A stretch of DNA of 64,000 nt, from assembly GCA_002245135.1 (NCBI GenBank), contig NGBS01001160.1, positions 744,001 through 808,000 on the forward strand, written 5' to 3'. Under the pieces are notes generated by a model. That model saw only the letters and a list, made by a program, of their open reading frames with translations, did no database searches and was not told the origin of the DNA. A program made the translations under genes and the position numbers. Positions 1 through 11,578 of this stretch are shown piece after piece (position 1 is the first letter of the stretch; each line of letters begins with the position of its first letter). Origin of the DNA: Proteromonas lacertae (Eukaryota > Sar > Bigyra > Opalinata > Proteromonadidae).

Positions 1-830
1 CTTTATCTTCTTCACCTTCGTAAGCATGAACTGCGATTTCTATTGTGTTTTCACCATATATGAATAATTCTAAAGGCATATATAATTCATAGTCTTCTAC
101 AGATACATTACGATATGCAGTTTTATTGAAATCACCAAAATCATCTAAACTAATACCTTTACTGAATATTCGATGACCATTTATTATTATTCCAAATGCA
201 CCATCTACACTGATTATTCCTAACATTTGTTTCATATTATCAATTACATCATTCGTATAAGTGAAACTGGTTTTATAAAATACATACTTTTGACCTATGT
301 TAGTAGGCAAATTGTTAGCTGGTGTATAAATCCATTCATATGGACTAACAGCTGGATTGAAAGAAGGATCTATCCAATCTTTGCCTGGTTCACCTGTAGG
401 GTAAGTATATACATACCAATAACTACTGAGTGTAATATAATCTTCAATAGCTTGACTTTCTTTAACTCCTTTCTTATATTCTCTTAAATGAGTTATAGAA
501 CCAAGAGTAAATTCATCATCATAGCTGTCAGGGGTTTGGGCTGAAGTGATATGAACTTTGTAAATATAATCTTTGCATCTTTGTTTCAACATTCCAACTA
601 TTCTATCTTTTACCAATTCAAGACCTTTAGGTAATTTAGGTGTAATTTCAATAGTGCCAATTTGTTGAGAACATTTGAATGGTATATTAACCTTTTGATT
701 TCTAAATAAATGAATGTCTGAAGTTTTATTACATGTAAATGGAGTTAGTGCATCTATATTATATAGATTCGACATTATACATACATGAAGAACCAACCAA
801 CAATAACAGAAATAAAACTAAAAATCTCAT
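1..830 (-). CDS. Large surface protein, copy 1 (5' part only, runs off the window)
   Basis: This is the amino-terminal part of a secreted surface protein; the 3' part lies beyond the left edge. The start is the ATG ending at 830, followed by a signal peptide (MRFLVLFLLLLVGSS), a 31-nt intron at 754-784 (GTATGT...ATATAG) and the mature segment beginning YALTPFTCNK. Positions 1-374 are almost identical to 4891-5264 of the downstream copy, so the two are a recent tandem duplication. Unlike copy 2, this copy reads without a stop through 375-500, giving a continuous frame into the jelly-roll-like segment. A He_PIG-like motif (LPKGLELVKDRIVG) lies near the amino end. The ligand and role are unknown. 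Confidence 0.8.
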
Positions 831-849
831 AATATTTTGTTTAAAAATG

Positions 850-881
850 TATAGTTAGATTTTATGCTTAATAATCAAAGC
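850..881 (-). promoter_or_regulatory. Conserved upstream block shared by the two surface-protein copies
   Basis: About 20 to 50 bp upstream of the copy 1 start is a block (TATAGTTAGATT followed by AATAATCAAAG, plus strand) that recurs upstream of copy 2 at 5749-5779 with a few changes. The flanking sequence is much more diverged, so the block may be a core promoter or simply residual similarity from the duplication. No transcription data support a function. Confidence 0.3.
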
Positions 882-1078
882 AATTGATCTATCATCCAAT
901 AGATCAAAGATTCAATTTTTTTAATTCTATTATGAATAACTCATTTTTAATGATTAAAAAATGATATTTAATTATATATAGTCTGATAAATAAAACAATT
1001 AGACATATATAATTGTCTAATGTTAGAAAATAAAATAATAAAAGAATGATAATAATTATACAACACTTCTTTTGAACT

Positions 1079-4000
1079 CTATACTTTAGTTCCACGCTTC
1101 TTCACTGGAGCTTTCGATGCTCCACCATGACTTGATTTTACTCTACGACAATAGCAAATTAAACAGCAAACTACAAGAATAATTAACACACCAACAGCTG
1201 CAGCAACACCAATTATGATATACATTGTAGTATCATCTAATCCTTCTTTTTTAGCTTCAGGAGGTTTTGGAACTACTACTTGTTGTATAGGCGCTTCAAT
1301 TTCATTTAATACACTACTCAATTTAGAAGATGTTAGTCTATTACCTAGCGTTGCTTTATATTTGTCTGAGAATGTCTTTTTAGCTTGGAAATTAGGTAAA
1401 TTTTCTTCAACTCTTGCTTGTGTAACTGTTTCTTTATCTGTTACTATATAAGCATTGAATTCTACTGATTCATCAACAAGAATTCTTCTTCTTCCATTAC
1501 TTTTCACTGCAACTACTTGAACTCGATTTTTACAATTATCTTTTATACCTAAAACTGCACAAATACCTTGTCTTAATCCTTCGATATCTTCCATTAATAA
1601 ATCATCTATTGTTACATTCTTTGCTGTAAATTTAAAAACTACTGTCAAATTATTTTCTTCATTATGAATAATTGGATTTGTACAGTTAGTTGTTAATAAA
1701 TCACTCCAAATACCACCACTCAAACATTCTATTCTTTGATTTCCTATTTTACCATCTAAACATGGTGAATCAAATTTAGATCCTTTCACAGATGTTGGAT
1801 AAATACCTTTTGCAACACATCGATAATCATCAGCAATATACACCATCAAAGGAAATGGATCAGATTCTTTATTACCTGTAGATGCTGTAATACCAATTAT
1901 TTGAATATTATCTATAGGATTAGTTGATGTTGGAATTCCTTTTATTGATCCATCAGTTGGATTACCACTTACACCATCTGGTAAATTTTCAAATGTCCAT
2001 GTCAACAATGGAAATATGTTTGCATCATACTCTGGAATCAAATTAATTTCATCTTTTCCTAATCTATATCCTTTCTCTTGGGGAGTATAGGTAAACGATG
2101 GTCGAGCAGCTTCACAGTGACTATCAAGAGGTGTGAATTCAGCAATATAATTACCACCGGATGATGTTATTATACATTTTGCACTTTTAAATCCTTCTTC
2201 TCCTTGTTGACATTTACCTTGAGCTATTTCACCAGCATTAACTTCTGGATAAGTGTCTGTTGCTTCACATCTTAATTGAATTACATTTATCACTAATTTA
2301 TATTCAGTATCTGTATCTCCATGAACAATCACTGTAAATTCAGGTGAATTTTGAGTATCTTCAGTTGGAACTCCGATTATTACACCTGTTTTACCATCTA
2401 ATCTTAAACCACCTGGAGATTTATTATCTTTCCATTCAAACGATATTGTATCTGGAGGATTACTTACAACTGGTCTTATTTCTAATGCAAATGCTACATA
2501 TAATTTATCTGGAATATTCCATTCCACATTCGTTGGATAAGCATCATGACATCCACTATCATCTTCAGTAAACTTGTAAGGAGGAGGATCACTTTCCTTA
2601 CATGTTCCTATTACTGTTCCGTATTTAGGCAATGCACATTTCTTAGTTGCTGTTCCACCTACTTGAGTTCTTGGAAAACCATCTCCTTCACAGACTGGAG
2701 CATATATTTTGAAATCGTAAGTCATGGTAAGATTTACATCACCAACTACTGTTACACTAGCAGTTTCCATGTATGAACTTCCTGAAGGAAACATGATTGT
2801 ATTACCAGCAGCGATAGTACTAGATGGAGGAGGAGGATCTAATGTTATTTTATAATTACTGGGTGGATCAACGATAAGTTTTACAGCTTTAGCTGCTTTA
2901 GTAACACCTATTAATGTTGATTCATCTACTGTGAATGATCTTGGATATGCTTCGTCTATTTTAATAAATAATAATTATAAAATAAATATACGACAACCAG
3001 AATTGGATGGATCTTCCCATTCTACATCATATGTTGTTTTATCGGTTATTTTACATACTCTAGTTATATCTCCATATTCTTTTCCTTCTTCTCCTAATGT
3101 TGAACATGGTTTAGTACCTGTTTTACCTGGAAATGTCACTGCAAATCCACCATCTTCAGCACAATATTTGGCTATAATTTTCAAATTAAAAGTAGCAGAA
3201 GTAGCAGTATTACTAACTGTATGTTGTGCTTCATAACCATCTAATTGATCAGTGTTTGTTCCAGATATAATTCCTGTTTTACAACTTAATGTTAATCCTT
3301 CAGGTAACGGTGGTTCAATTGAACAACTTCCTATCACAGACTCTTCATCAATTTGTGGTCTACTACTTTTAAATGGAACACCTGTAATCAACTCCATATT
3401 ACTATATACGATGGAAGTTGTTAATTTATTTACAATTGATATTTTTAATGTTGTAGTATTAGATGCATCTTCATTTTCAATTGTTATTACAGTAGTATAA
3501 GTCTTTTTTAATGATTCTGTTGTACCTGTTATTACACCAGTTTCTGGATCGATTCTAAAACCTAGTGGAGTACCACTTGAGAAATATATCCTAGTATGAC
3601 GTAATTCAATATTTGATGGTTCAATTGGTGTGATTTCAGTATCTTTAACAAATTCGTATTCATATTCTGGATACTCAAGTATAGGTTTATCATATTCTAT
3701 TAATATATTAAAAACAATAAAACATACTACATCTGTCGACTGCTACTAATTTAGGAGGAAATGTTGGAGTACAATAATATTTTCCAGTATTAGCATATAG
3801 CTCATTAACTGTTTTACAATCATCAATTTCTAAATATTCACCTGCTATTGTTATTGCATAATTCTCTTCTTCACAATAGAAATCTAATTATTATATAATA
3901 ATTAATTAAAATACTTTGACTTGATATTGTTACTGTTACTTCACCTTCATCACCACCATCACCTATATAAGAGACAGTACAACTAAGATTATCATATGCA

Positions 4001-5730
4001 TAAGGAGGAGAACCACGAATTACACCAAATCTATCTATTTTAAATTCAGTGTGATTTTCACCACAATCAATTGAGAATGACTTTGCTAAGCCTTCATATG
4101 TTGGAACAAATGTATTATTGTAATTAACATAAAATTTAGTAATACCATCATTTGGATATACAAGATTGGATATTTGTTTTGGTTTACATTCATTTATTTC
4201 TTCATTACTAAATCCATCAGCTGTACATTCTTTCTTTATATATCCATATTGATCTTCTGGACAAAACTTAGTACCATAACTACCAACAAATGTACTTGAA
4301 TAACCATCTTCAATACAATCTGACATACTTTTATATTTCACAACAAATTCACCAATTTCTAAATAGTTTCCAAATGCTATATTATAATTAAAATTACTTT
4401 CTACTTTCAATCTATAACCTTCATATAAATGGAAATTTGGATTATTCATATCCCAATGATACATGTAATTACTCTTATAATTCGCAGTAGATTCAGCTGT
4501 AATAGTTGTCCCTATTTTTTCCCATACCGAATCAACTCCTTTTTCACCAATCATTTCAACTGTTCCTTCTAAAGAAAATGTCTTTGGAAACACATTATTA
4601 TTATTAATTGTACCTAACATTATACTATTAAAATATTTTGCATGGTTTGGAAATGAACATGTTATTTTGTTTGGAAATATTGATGATTCATCACCTGGAT
4701 ATCCTCCTAAACTTAGTTTATTCTGCTCTCCACATACACCATCAACTAATCCAGAATATCTTGGATTTGCAGTTTTAGCTGTTTTATCAGCAATAATAGT
4801 CATTCCTCCAGATCCTACACTTGATAATGTTTGAACCACTGGTTCATCTGTTGATGACCAAGCAGATAAAGTAAAGGAAAATCGCTTCTCTTTATCTTCT
4901 TCACCTTCGTAAGCATGAACTGCGATTTCTATTGTGTTTTCACCATATATGAATAATTCTAAAGGCATATATAATTCATAGTCTTCTACAGATACATTAC
5001 GATATGCAGTTTTATTGAAATCACCAAAATCATCTAAACTAATACCTTTACTGAATATTCGATGACCATTTATTATTATTCCAAATGCACCATCTACACT
5101 GATTATTCCTAACATTTGTTTCATATTATCAATTACATCATTCGTATAAGTGAAACTGGTTTTATAAAATACATACTTTTGACCTATGTTAGTAGGCAAA
5201 TTGTTAGCTGGTGTATAAATCCATTCATATGGACTAACAGCTGGATTGAAAGAAGGATCTATCCAATCTTTGTCTGCTGTTCACCAGTAGCATTGGCTAA
5301 GTATATACATGTACCAGTAACTACCTGGTTGTTATATAATTTCTTATAGCTTTAGTATGCTTTAGCACCTCGATGGAATTCTCTTAAATGAGTTATAGAA
5401 CCAAGAGTAAATTCATCATCATAACTATCAGTAGTTTGAGCTGAGGTAAAATGTATCTTGTAGAGATGGGTTTCACACCTTTCTTTCAACATTCCAACTA
5501 TTCTATCTTTTACCAATTCAAGACCTTTAGGTAATTTAGGTGTAATTTCAATAGTGCCAATTTGTTGAGAACATATGAATGGTATATTAACCTTTTGATT
5601 TCTCAACAAATGTATGTCTTCCGCTTTATTACACCTGAATGGGGTTAGCGCAACTATATAAAAAATACTAGCAACGTTTTATACATGAGGAGCTGATAAT
5701 AAATGCTAAAAATAAAACCAAAAATTTCAT
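1079..5730 (-). CDS. Large type I membrane surface protein, copy 2, with He_PIG-like and Cys-rich repeats
   Basis: The product is about 1,500 residues, anchored at the cell surface. The ATG ending at 5730 begins a signal peptide (MKFLVLFLAFIISSS) split by a 31-nt intron. Downstream come a beta-sandwich-like segment, then several Ig-like motifs of the He_PIG type (for example LPEGLTLSCKTGIISGT and LDGKTGVIIGVPTED), alternating with short modules of the form C-x-DG...G...C. A juxtamembrane alpha/beta, SEA-like segment precedes a transmembrane helix (about 1120-1205) and a short basic tail ending KKRGTKV. Introns at about 2957-2991, 3700-3730 and 3887-3917 join the exons in frame. Between about 5265 and 5350 the frame is broken relative to copy 1 by a TAA and 11 extra bases, so this copy may be a decaying pseudogene or carry consensus errors. 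Adhesion or recognition is an inference from the domains. Confidence 0.75.
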
Positions 5731-6099
5731 AAGTTTGTTAGAAAAAAGTATAGTTATATTATTTCTTGATAATCAAAGATGAAATCTATTTGACCAATCA
5801 AATTTGAGGATTTAGATTTATTTTTTGAAAAGATTATTCTGTTCGATGAGTCTTTAATAAATCACTACATCTACCATTTTATATTCTTGACCAATATACA
5901 AATAATCATCCCATGTCTTTACCACTAAAAGATCACAAATGAACAATTACACTACTGATCTTTTCTATTTTTGATATGAAAGATAGCATGCAAGATTAAA
6001 TCTACTACACAAAAATAACATTATAATCTTCACCGTTATATTAAATAAACCTTAAAAAAATAATTTGAAGTCAAGCCAAGTTTTCTTACTCACTCATTC
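5731..6099. other. Intergenic region between divergent genes
   Basis: This 369-bp AT-rich stretch separates the minus-strand surface protein gene from the plus-strand pseudokinase gene, so it should hold both promoters. It contains the conserved block at 5749-5779 and one inverted repeat (5927-5964). I see no coding frame or RNA gene in it. Confidence 0.6.
5927..5964. repeat. Inverted repeat in a divergent promoter region
   Basis: AAAAGATCA at 5927-5935 is the exact reverse complement of TGATCTTTT at 5956-5964, separated by 20 bases. It could be a paired binding site or a chance hairpin; arms of 9 bp in AT-rich DNA are weak evidence. Confidence 0.3.
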
Positions 6100-7686
6100 A
6101 TGAATTTAGAAGGATTAGAGCTTGGAAAAATTATTAAAAATGATATAAATTTGAAAATAAGAGAAGGAAAATTCAAAAATGACAATGTAATGATAAAAGA
6201 ATATAACATAAGTGAGATGAGTATAGAAGAGAAGAAAAGATTAAGAAACGAGTTGAAGATTCTTGAAATAATAAATTCTCGATATTTAGTTCATCATTAT
6301 GCCAATATGATGTTAGGTAATAATTTGTTGATAGTTTTAGAGAGTTTTCCAGGAAAAAGTGTTCGAAAATATATGAATTTATTTATAAATAGAAATCGAC
6401 ATTTTAATGAGAAAGTATAGAAATTCTTAAATCTACTTAAATAGACAATATGTCGTGCTTTGTTCAATCTATCATCTGCTTTAAAATACTTACACGAAGA
6501 GCGTGAATGTGGTAGATTAGTCCATCGTAATATTAATCCAGACACAATCATGTTAACAAATGATGGTGAGTTTGTATTAGGTGATTTGGGTTTGACAAAA
6601 TTCAGTAACACCATATTAACAACCTTAACAAATGAACCATCATATCGAGCTCCAGAAATGTTAAATGATAAATATACATACAAAGTTGATATTTGGAGTG
6701 TAGGTTGTGTATTATATGAAATGTGTAGTCTAAAGCCGTTGTTTAACAATTTTGACACTTTAACAATGAGTAGAAGTAATTCAATTGATAAAAATAAAAT
6801 AGAAAGAATACCATGGAGATATAGTAATGACTTATGGAGAATAATAAAGAAATGTTTAAAATTAGATGAGAATAAAAGATGTGATGCTGATTATATATTA
6901 CATACTGATTATATAAAGAATTATATAAATGAAAATGAAATTTTACCTAAAGAAGTAGAATTATTACTACAACAAAAGCCACAACTATCATTTGATAGAT
7001 GTATATATATGAATTATTTATTCTATTTAGATCCTCCAACTGAAACAATTATTCCATTACTTTATATGGAAGAAGCACCACAGCCTATACCACCAACACA
7101 AAAACAACAATTAATTTCATCATTTTCTTCATCAGATCAACAACATATTTCATCATTATCATCTTCATCAGAATCAACATCTTCATTATTTTCAACACAA
7201 CAAGGAGGTAGTTATAATAAACGGAGATTATTAAATGGATCTAATAATAGTGATTGTAAAAATAATAACAATTACCAGTATCAGCCAATTTTACCAATAA
7301 ATTTTAACGATGATGATGATTGTAATGAAAGTAGTTCATTTATACATACTCGTCGATTGAAAAGTGTAGAAATAAAAGCATTAATAGAAGAAGAAATGAA
7401 AAGTAAAAGGAATTATTATATATTTTTAGCAATTGCAGGGTGTTTATTCTTAAATCTATTAATTCAGTTGTGGTATCATGTGAAAGTTTTTTTTTATATA
7501 TTTCTTATACTTTTTGTGGTAATAGAATTATTACATTATTTACGTAAACCAAAATTGTTTTCTGGTGTGCTGTATTTTGCGTATTATACATCCTGTTGTT
7601 TATCTGTTGTTGTTTGGAAAAGTCTTGTGCTTAGTTTCTGGACAATTTATTATTCTTTATGTTGTTGTTGCTGTAAATGTAGATGA
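6100..7686 (+). CDS. Membrane-anchored protein kinase-like protein (probable pseudokinase)
   Basis: Two exons joined across a 30-nt intron (6415-6444) encode about 518 residues. The amino half is a protein kinase fold. A lysine sits in a MIKEY motif where VAIK is expected, there is no recognisable glycine-rich loop, the catalytic HRD is HRN (VHRNINPDTIM), and DFG is DLG. The APE (RAPEM) and the DIWSVGC helix are kept. Loss of the catalytic Asp argues against normal phosphotransfer. A Ser/Gln/Asn-rich linker follows, then three or four hydrophobic helices (about 7400-7660) and a terminal Cys cluster (CCCCCKCR) that could be palmitoylated. The role is unknown; scaffold or allosteric signalling at a membrane is an inference. 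Confidence 0.8.
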
Positions 7687-7788
7687 AATTAGAAAAATGA
7701 TTTAAAGATATAGAAATATAATTAATAATTATTATTTATACAAGTAATATATAGCTTTTTTTAAATGTTAATTTATGTAGTTTATAGG

Positions 7789-9496
7789 TTAATTATCATT
7801 ATTCTTCAGAATCGTCTTACACTTCTCTAATCTTTCAGGCAAAAGGTCTTCATTCTCTTCATATAACCTTATCATATAATATGTATCTCTCATATTATAC
7901 TCTATACTTATAATCACTCCATTACTAAATTTATCCATATAAAACACTTTAACTTCACTACCAATATCATAACGTCTATTAGTGCTTAAATGATCAATTG
8001 GAACATAATATCTTCTCCTATTTTTAGCTAAAATCCAATAGTTATTATTGTGTATATTACTAACTACAATTCCATCATATGGAGTAGAATCAGAAGGTAA
8101 ATGGAAAATAACATTATCTTGAGGTTTTAATACTGGATATAATAAATTAGCCTTGAATTTCAATACAGTTCCAGATAGATATTTTACTGTATATATTCCA
8201 TTTAGTATTGAATATATCCTTGCTACTCTATACTGCTTTGATTGATAGTGATAAACATTAACAAATTCCTTTTCTTTGAAACAGAATTCATCATAATCAA
8301 GATTTGGACTATACGATATATATATATATATATAATAAATACATTGGTGGTGGTGGAGGTTCAGATAGAAATATTTTACTCAGAAACTCAATGAAATCAA
8401 ATACATATTCATAATATTTACCTATAGAAATATACTCTTGATTATTATTTCTATTATTCCACTTTGTTATTATTTCTTCAATTGATTTAGATTCATTGAA
8501 TTGTTTTAAACTGTCAACATCTTTCAATAATTTAGTAATTAATTGGATCAATAAATCATGACAGTCTTTTAAGCAAATATATTGATTCTTAACAACATCA
8601 ATTGCTTTTTTTATCTCTTCTTCAGATTTATATGTATTAACAGATTTTATAGTCTCATCAATTAAATTTAAATTAGTTTCACTACCCACAATTGATATTT
8701 TGTTTATAATTGTATTGATTGAATCTGTATAAGATGCATAAATCATATTTGATTTAATAATTAAAGTTAAATAATCTAAAAGAGTGTGGTCTTTTATTTT
8801 CATTTTTAATCCATCAATATCTTTCTCATAATTATTATGTAGTGAATTTAATATATCCAAATATTTGTCTATTATATTCTTATCTAGCTTTGATTCTTCT
8901 TCCTTTGGTTTTTCTTCTATTTTTGGTTTTTCTTCTTCAACTACTGACTTTTCTTCTTCAACTACTGGCTTATTTTCTTCTATAATAGGCTTAGCTTCCT
9001 CTTCTTTTGGTTTTGCTTCCTCAACAGATTCTTCCACTTCATTTGGCTTATTTTCTTCTACAACAGGTTTAACTTCTTCAATTATTGGTATTATCTTTTC
9101 TTCGACAGGCTTTGCTTCTTTTACTATTGGTTTTGTTTCTTCCACTACTAGTTTTGGTATTTCTTCAACAACTGGTTTTGATTGTTCTTCATTTCTGAGT
9201 GCATTAGAAGATTCAGATGCACTTCTACTTCTTGATCCTGAAGAACTTCTAGAAGCACTACCTTCACTTTCTGATCCACTTCTACTATGTGAAGGAGTTC
9301 TACTTTTAGAACTCCCTGATCCACTTCTGCTATAAGATTTACTACTCTTACTGGCTGAACTTCTACTAGCACTATTTGAGTCACTACTCCCACTTCTAGA
9401 ACCACTAGCACTTCTACTACCTGAATTAGAGCTTCCACTGCGTGATGAACCACTTTGACTTTGTTTATTCAAATTAGATTCTGCTTCTATATCCAT
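7789..9496 (-). CDS. Ser-rich, KPVVEE-repeat protein with C-terminal Tudor-like repeats
   Basis: One gene of two exons with an AT-repeat intron at 8309-8342. The amino terminus (from the ATG ending at 9496) is a Ser/Arg/Gly-rich tract resembling an SR domain, followed by repeats of KP-V-V-E-E type (about 8880-9190), then a helical region of about 150 residues and a proline run at the exon end. The carboxy-terminal 170 residues contain three stretches with the alternating aromatic and basic pattern of Tudor or SH3-like barrels (for example NVYHYQSKQYRVARIYSI and YDGIVVSNIHNNNYWILA). An RNA- or chromatin-associated role would fit, but this is inferred from fold-like pattern only; no orthologue is recognised. 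Confidence 0.65.
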
Positions 9497-9563
9497 TTTT
9501 TCAAAAAAGAATGTTGAGAAAGCTTGATTACCTCAAATATAGATAGACTGTTTTACTTGATAT

Positions 9564-10586
9564 GTCATCTTCAAGCCACAGAAAGAGGACAGTTATAACT
9601 TCTTTGGAACAACTTGACAAAGTGTCAGAGTTGGGAACAGGATTTTATGGGTATTAGTATTGAATTTACTTATTGCTAGATCTGTTTATCTGATGAAGCA
9701 TAAGACAACTGGAGAATATTTTGCTATGAAGATATCTTTATCAAAAGATAAAAGTGCTCTTCTTCGTATTTTATTTGTGTATTTTATGATTTAGAGTTTA
9801 TTAATGAATTTGTTCAACTTCGAAAATTGCAACATCCAAACATTCTTCAGTTCGATGGAATATTTAAAATCAAAGATTCAAATCAATGTGCAATAATCAC
9901 TGAATATGCTGAAGGCGGTAATTTACATTCATTATTGATGAATAAAGATCATGAAATTTCACTTTCTAAAGCTACAGATTATGCATTTCAAGTTGCAGAA
10001 GGTATGAAATATCTTCATGAACAAGTATTTCATTTTGATATTTATTCTTTGTACTATAGAATATTATTCATCGAGATTTGAAAGCTGAGAATTGTCTATT
10101 AGATAAAACATATCAACGTATATTTGTAGCTGATTTTGGATTGGCTAAATCACATTTAGTTGGTAATGAAGAAATAAAATTTGTATATTATTCTTTTATT
10201 CATTGTTTTAATAATTAATTAATAGAAGAGAATGACAGTGTGTGGTACACCGTGGATTATGGCTCCTGAATTACTTCAATCCAAACCTTATGGATCTCCA
10301 GCTGATGTTTTTTCTTATGGAATTTTGTTATGTGAAATTGTAATAAGATGTAAAACAGATGATATACCAAGAACTAATGATTTTGGTGTAGATATAAATG
10401 AAGTAAAAAAATTGAATACAAATAAATTTTCAGAGAAATTTTTGAATTTGATTGAACAGGTATTGATTATTATTATTATTACTGTATAAATAGTGTACTC
10501 AGCTTGAACCAACACATAGACCGTCATTTGAGACGATAATTCCAATGTTTGATGAGATTTATCAAGAATATACTCATTTGCAATAA
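9564..10586 (+). CDS. TKL-type protein kinase
   Basis: Six exons are joined by five small introns (9651-9679, 9766-9794, 10025-10059, 10183-10225, 10460-10493), each with GTAT and TAG ends, giving about 285 residues that are almost entirely a kinase domain. All catalytic landmarks are present: a glycine loop (ELGTGFYGSVYLM), the VAIK-type lysine in YFAMKIS, HRDLKAENC, DFGLAKS, a TVCGTPWIMAPEL activation segment and DVFSYGI. The motif style is that of tyrosine-kinase-like Ser/Thr kinases, near the LIMK/TESK or DRK groups. It is probably catalytically active and cytosolic, with no regulatory domain. Confidence 0.9.
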
Positions 10587-10681
10587 TTAATACCTTTATG
10601 TCCTTTATTATATGAAATTCAATTGTTTCAATTCATTTTTGTTTGAGAGATATGCTGTTCAATTCAAAATACTTTTGAAAT

Positions 10682-10700
10682 AAAACGATTATATTTTTGG
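10682..10700 (+). promoter_or_regulatory. Shared upstream element, copy before SLX1
   Basis: AAAACGATTATATTTTTGG lies 28 bp before the SLX1 start codon and matches 17 of 19 bases of the element just before the beta-galactosidase gene (11556-11574). It could be a core promoter or initiator element of this genome. Evidence is limited to two copies in this window. Confidence 0.4.
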
Positions 10701-10728
10701 AATTGCTCAAAAATTTAAAAAGACTACT

Positions 10729-11487
10729 ATGGTAAGCAGTAAGTTTTTTTGTTATATGTTGCGATCTCTTAATCCTAAATACCCTAATTCTACATATATT
10801 GGATTTACTGTTAATCCTTACAGAAGAATCAGACAACACAATAGAGAAGTAGTTATTTATAGATTTTATTATAACATTCATAGATATTAGGAGGTGCTAG
10901 AAGGACAGGTTACAAAGGAAAATGGGAAATGTTGATTGTTATAAGAAATTTTCCTACAAAGATATCTGCTTTAAAATTCGAATGGGCTTGTATTAATTTA
11001 TACAATTTTAACAAAATAATAATAATACATAGGGCAACATCCTACAATCAGTACATTAGTTAAAAATCATGTTCCGAAGACAAAGAGATATGGTATAAAA
11101 TCAACATTACAAACAGCTATTACAATGGTAAGTCTAGAACCGTTCAATCAATTTCCATTAGAAATATGTTTATTAAATCCAGATTATAAATCCTATTTTT
11201 CAAATCTATCTCCAAATATTCCTTTATTGTTGAAGAATATAGATGATTTTAAGAATGTTCAATCTAGTCAAAATGTTCTGTATGTTATATTTTATGAATA
11301 TAATTAATTTAGAGAATGTTTTATATGTTTAAAGCCAATCAAGTTCATACATCAGAAAACTGAGTGTACTACTTGCCAGTCATATTTTCATGATTTTTGT
11401 TTAGCTAATAATTATATAACAGATGAAAATTCAATTCCTGATGAAATATCTTGTCCTGTGTGTGATTCTTCTCTTAAATGGGATTAA
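10729..11487 (+). CDS. SLX1: Structure-specific endonuclease subunit SLX1
   Basis: SLX1 is the GIY-YIG nuclease that, with SLX4, cuts branched DNA during recombination and fork repair in the nucleus. Four exons (introns 10849-10883, 10990-11032, 11280-11312) give about 215 residues. The nuclease part shows [25 protein letters not shown] with the catalytic Arg, LGGARRT, and LKFEWAWQHP with the catalytic Glu; the last motif appears only after removing intron 2. The C-terminal RING-like zinc module ([26 protein letters not shown]) follows. The start is chosen because the domain begins within ten residues of it. Length and order match the family. No SLX4 is visible here. Confidence 0.93.
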
Positions 11488-11555
11488 TACTTTTTAATTT
11501 AACGTATTTGTAGTATTAGATGACTATTTTGAATGTTTATGAAAATGAACTAAAT

Positions 11556-11574
11556 GAAACGGTTATATTTTTGG
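11556..11574 (+). promoter_or_regulatory. Shared upstream element, copy before the beta-galactosidase gene
   Basis: GAAACGGTTATATTTTTGG ends four bases before the ATG at 11579 and matches the element at 10682-10700. Its closeness to the start suggests either a very short 5' leader or an initiator-type element. Confidence 0.4.
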
Positions 11575-11578
11575 GAAG

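Noticed and set aside
8865-9335. Plus-strand open frame rich in Ser and Phe opposite the SR-rich gene
   Set aside because: It is the complement of the Glu/Ser/Val repeat coding region; the minus-strand gene has a normal start, intron and domain structure.
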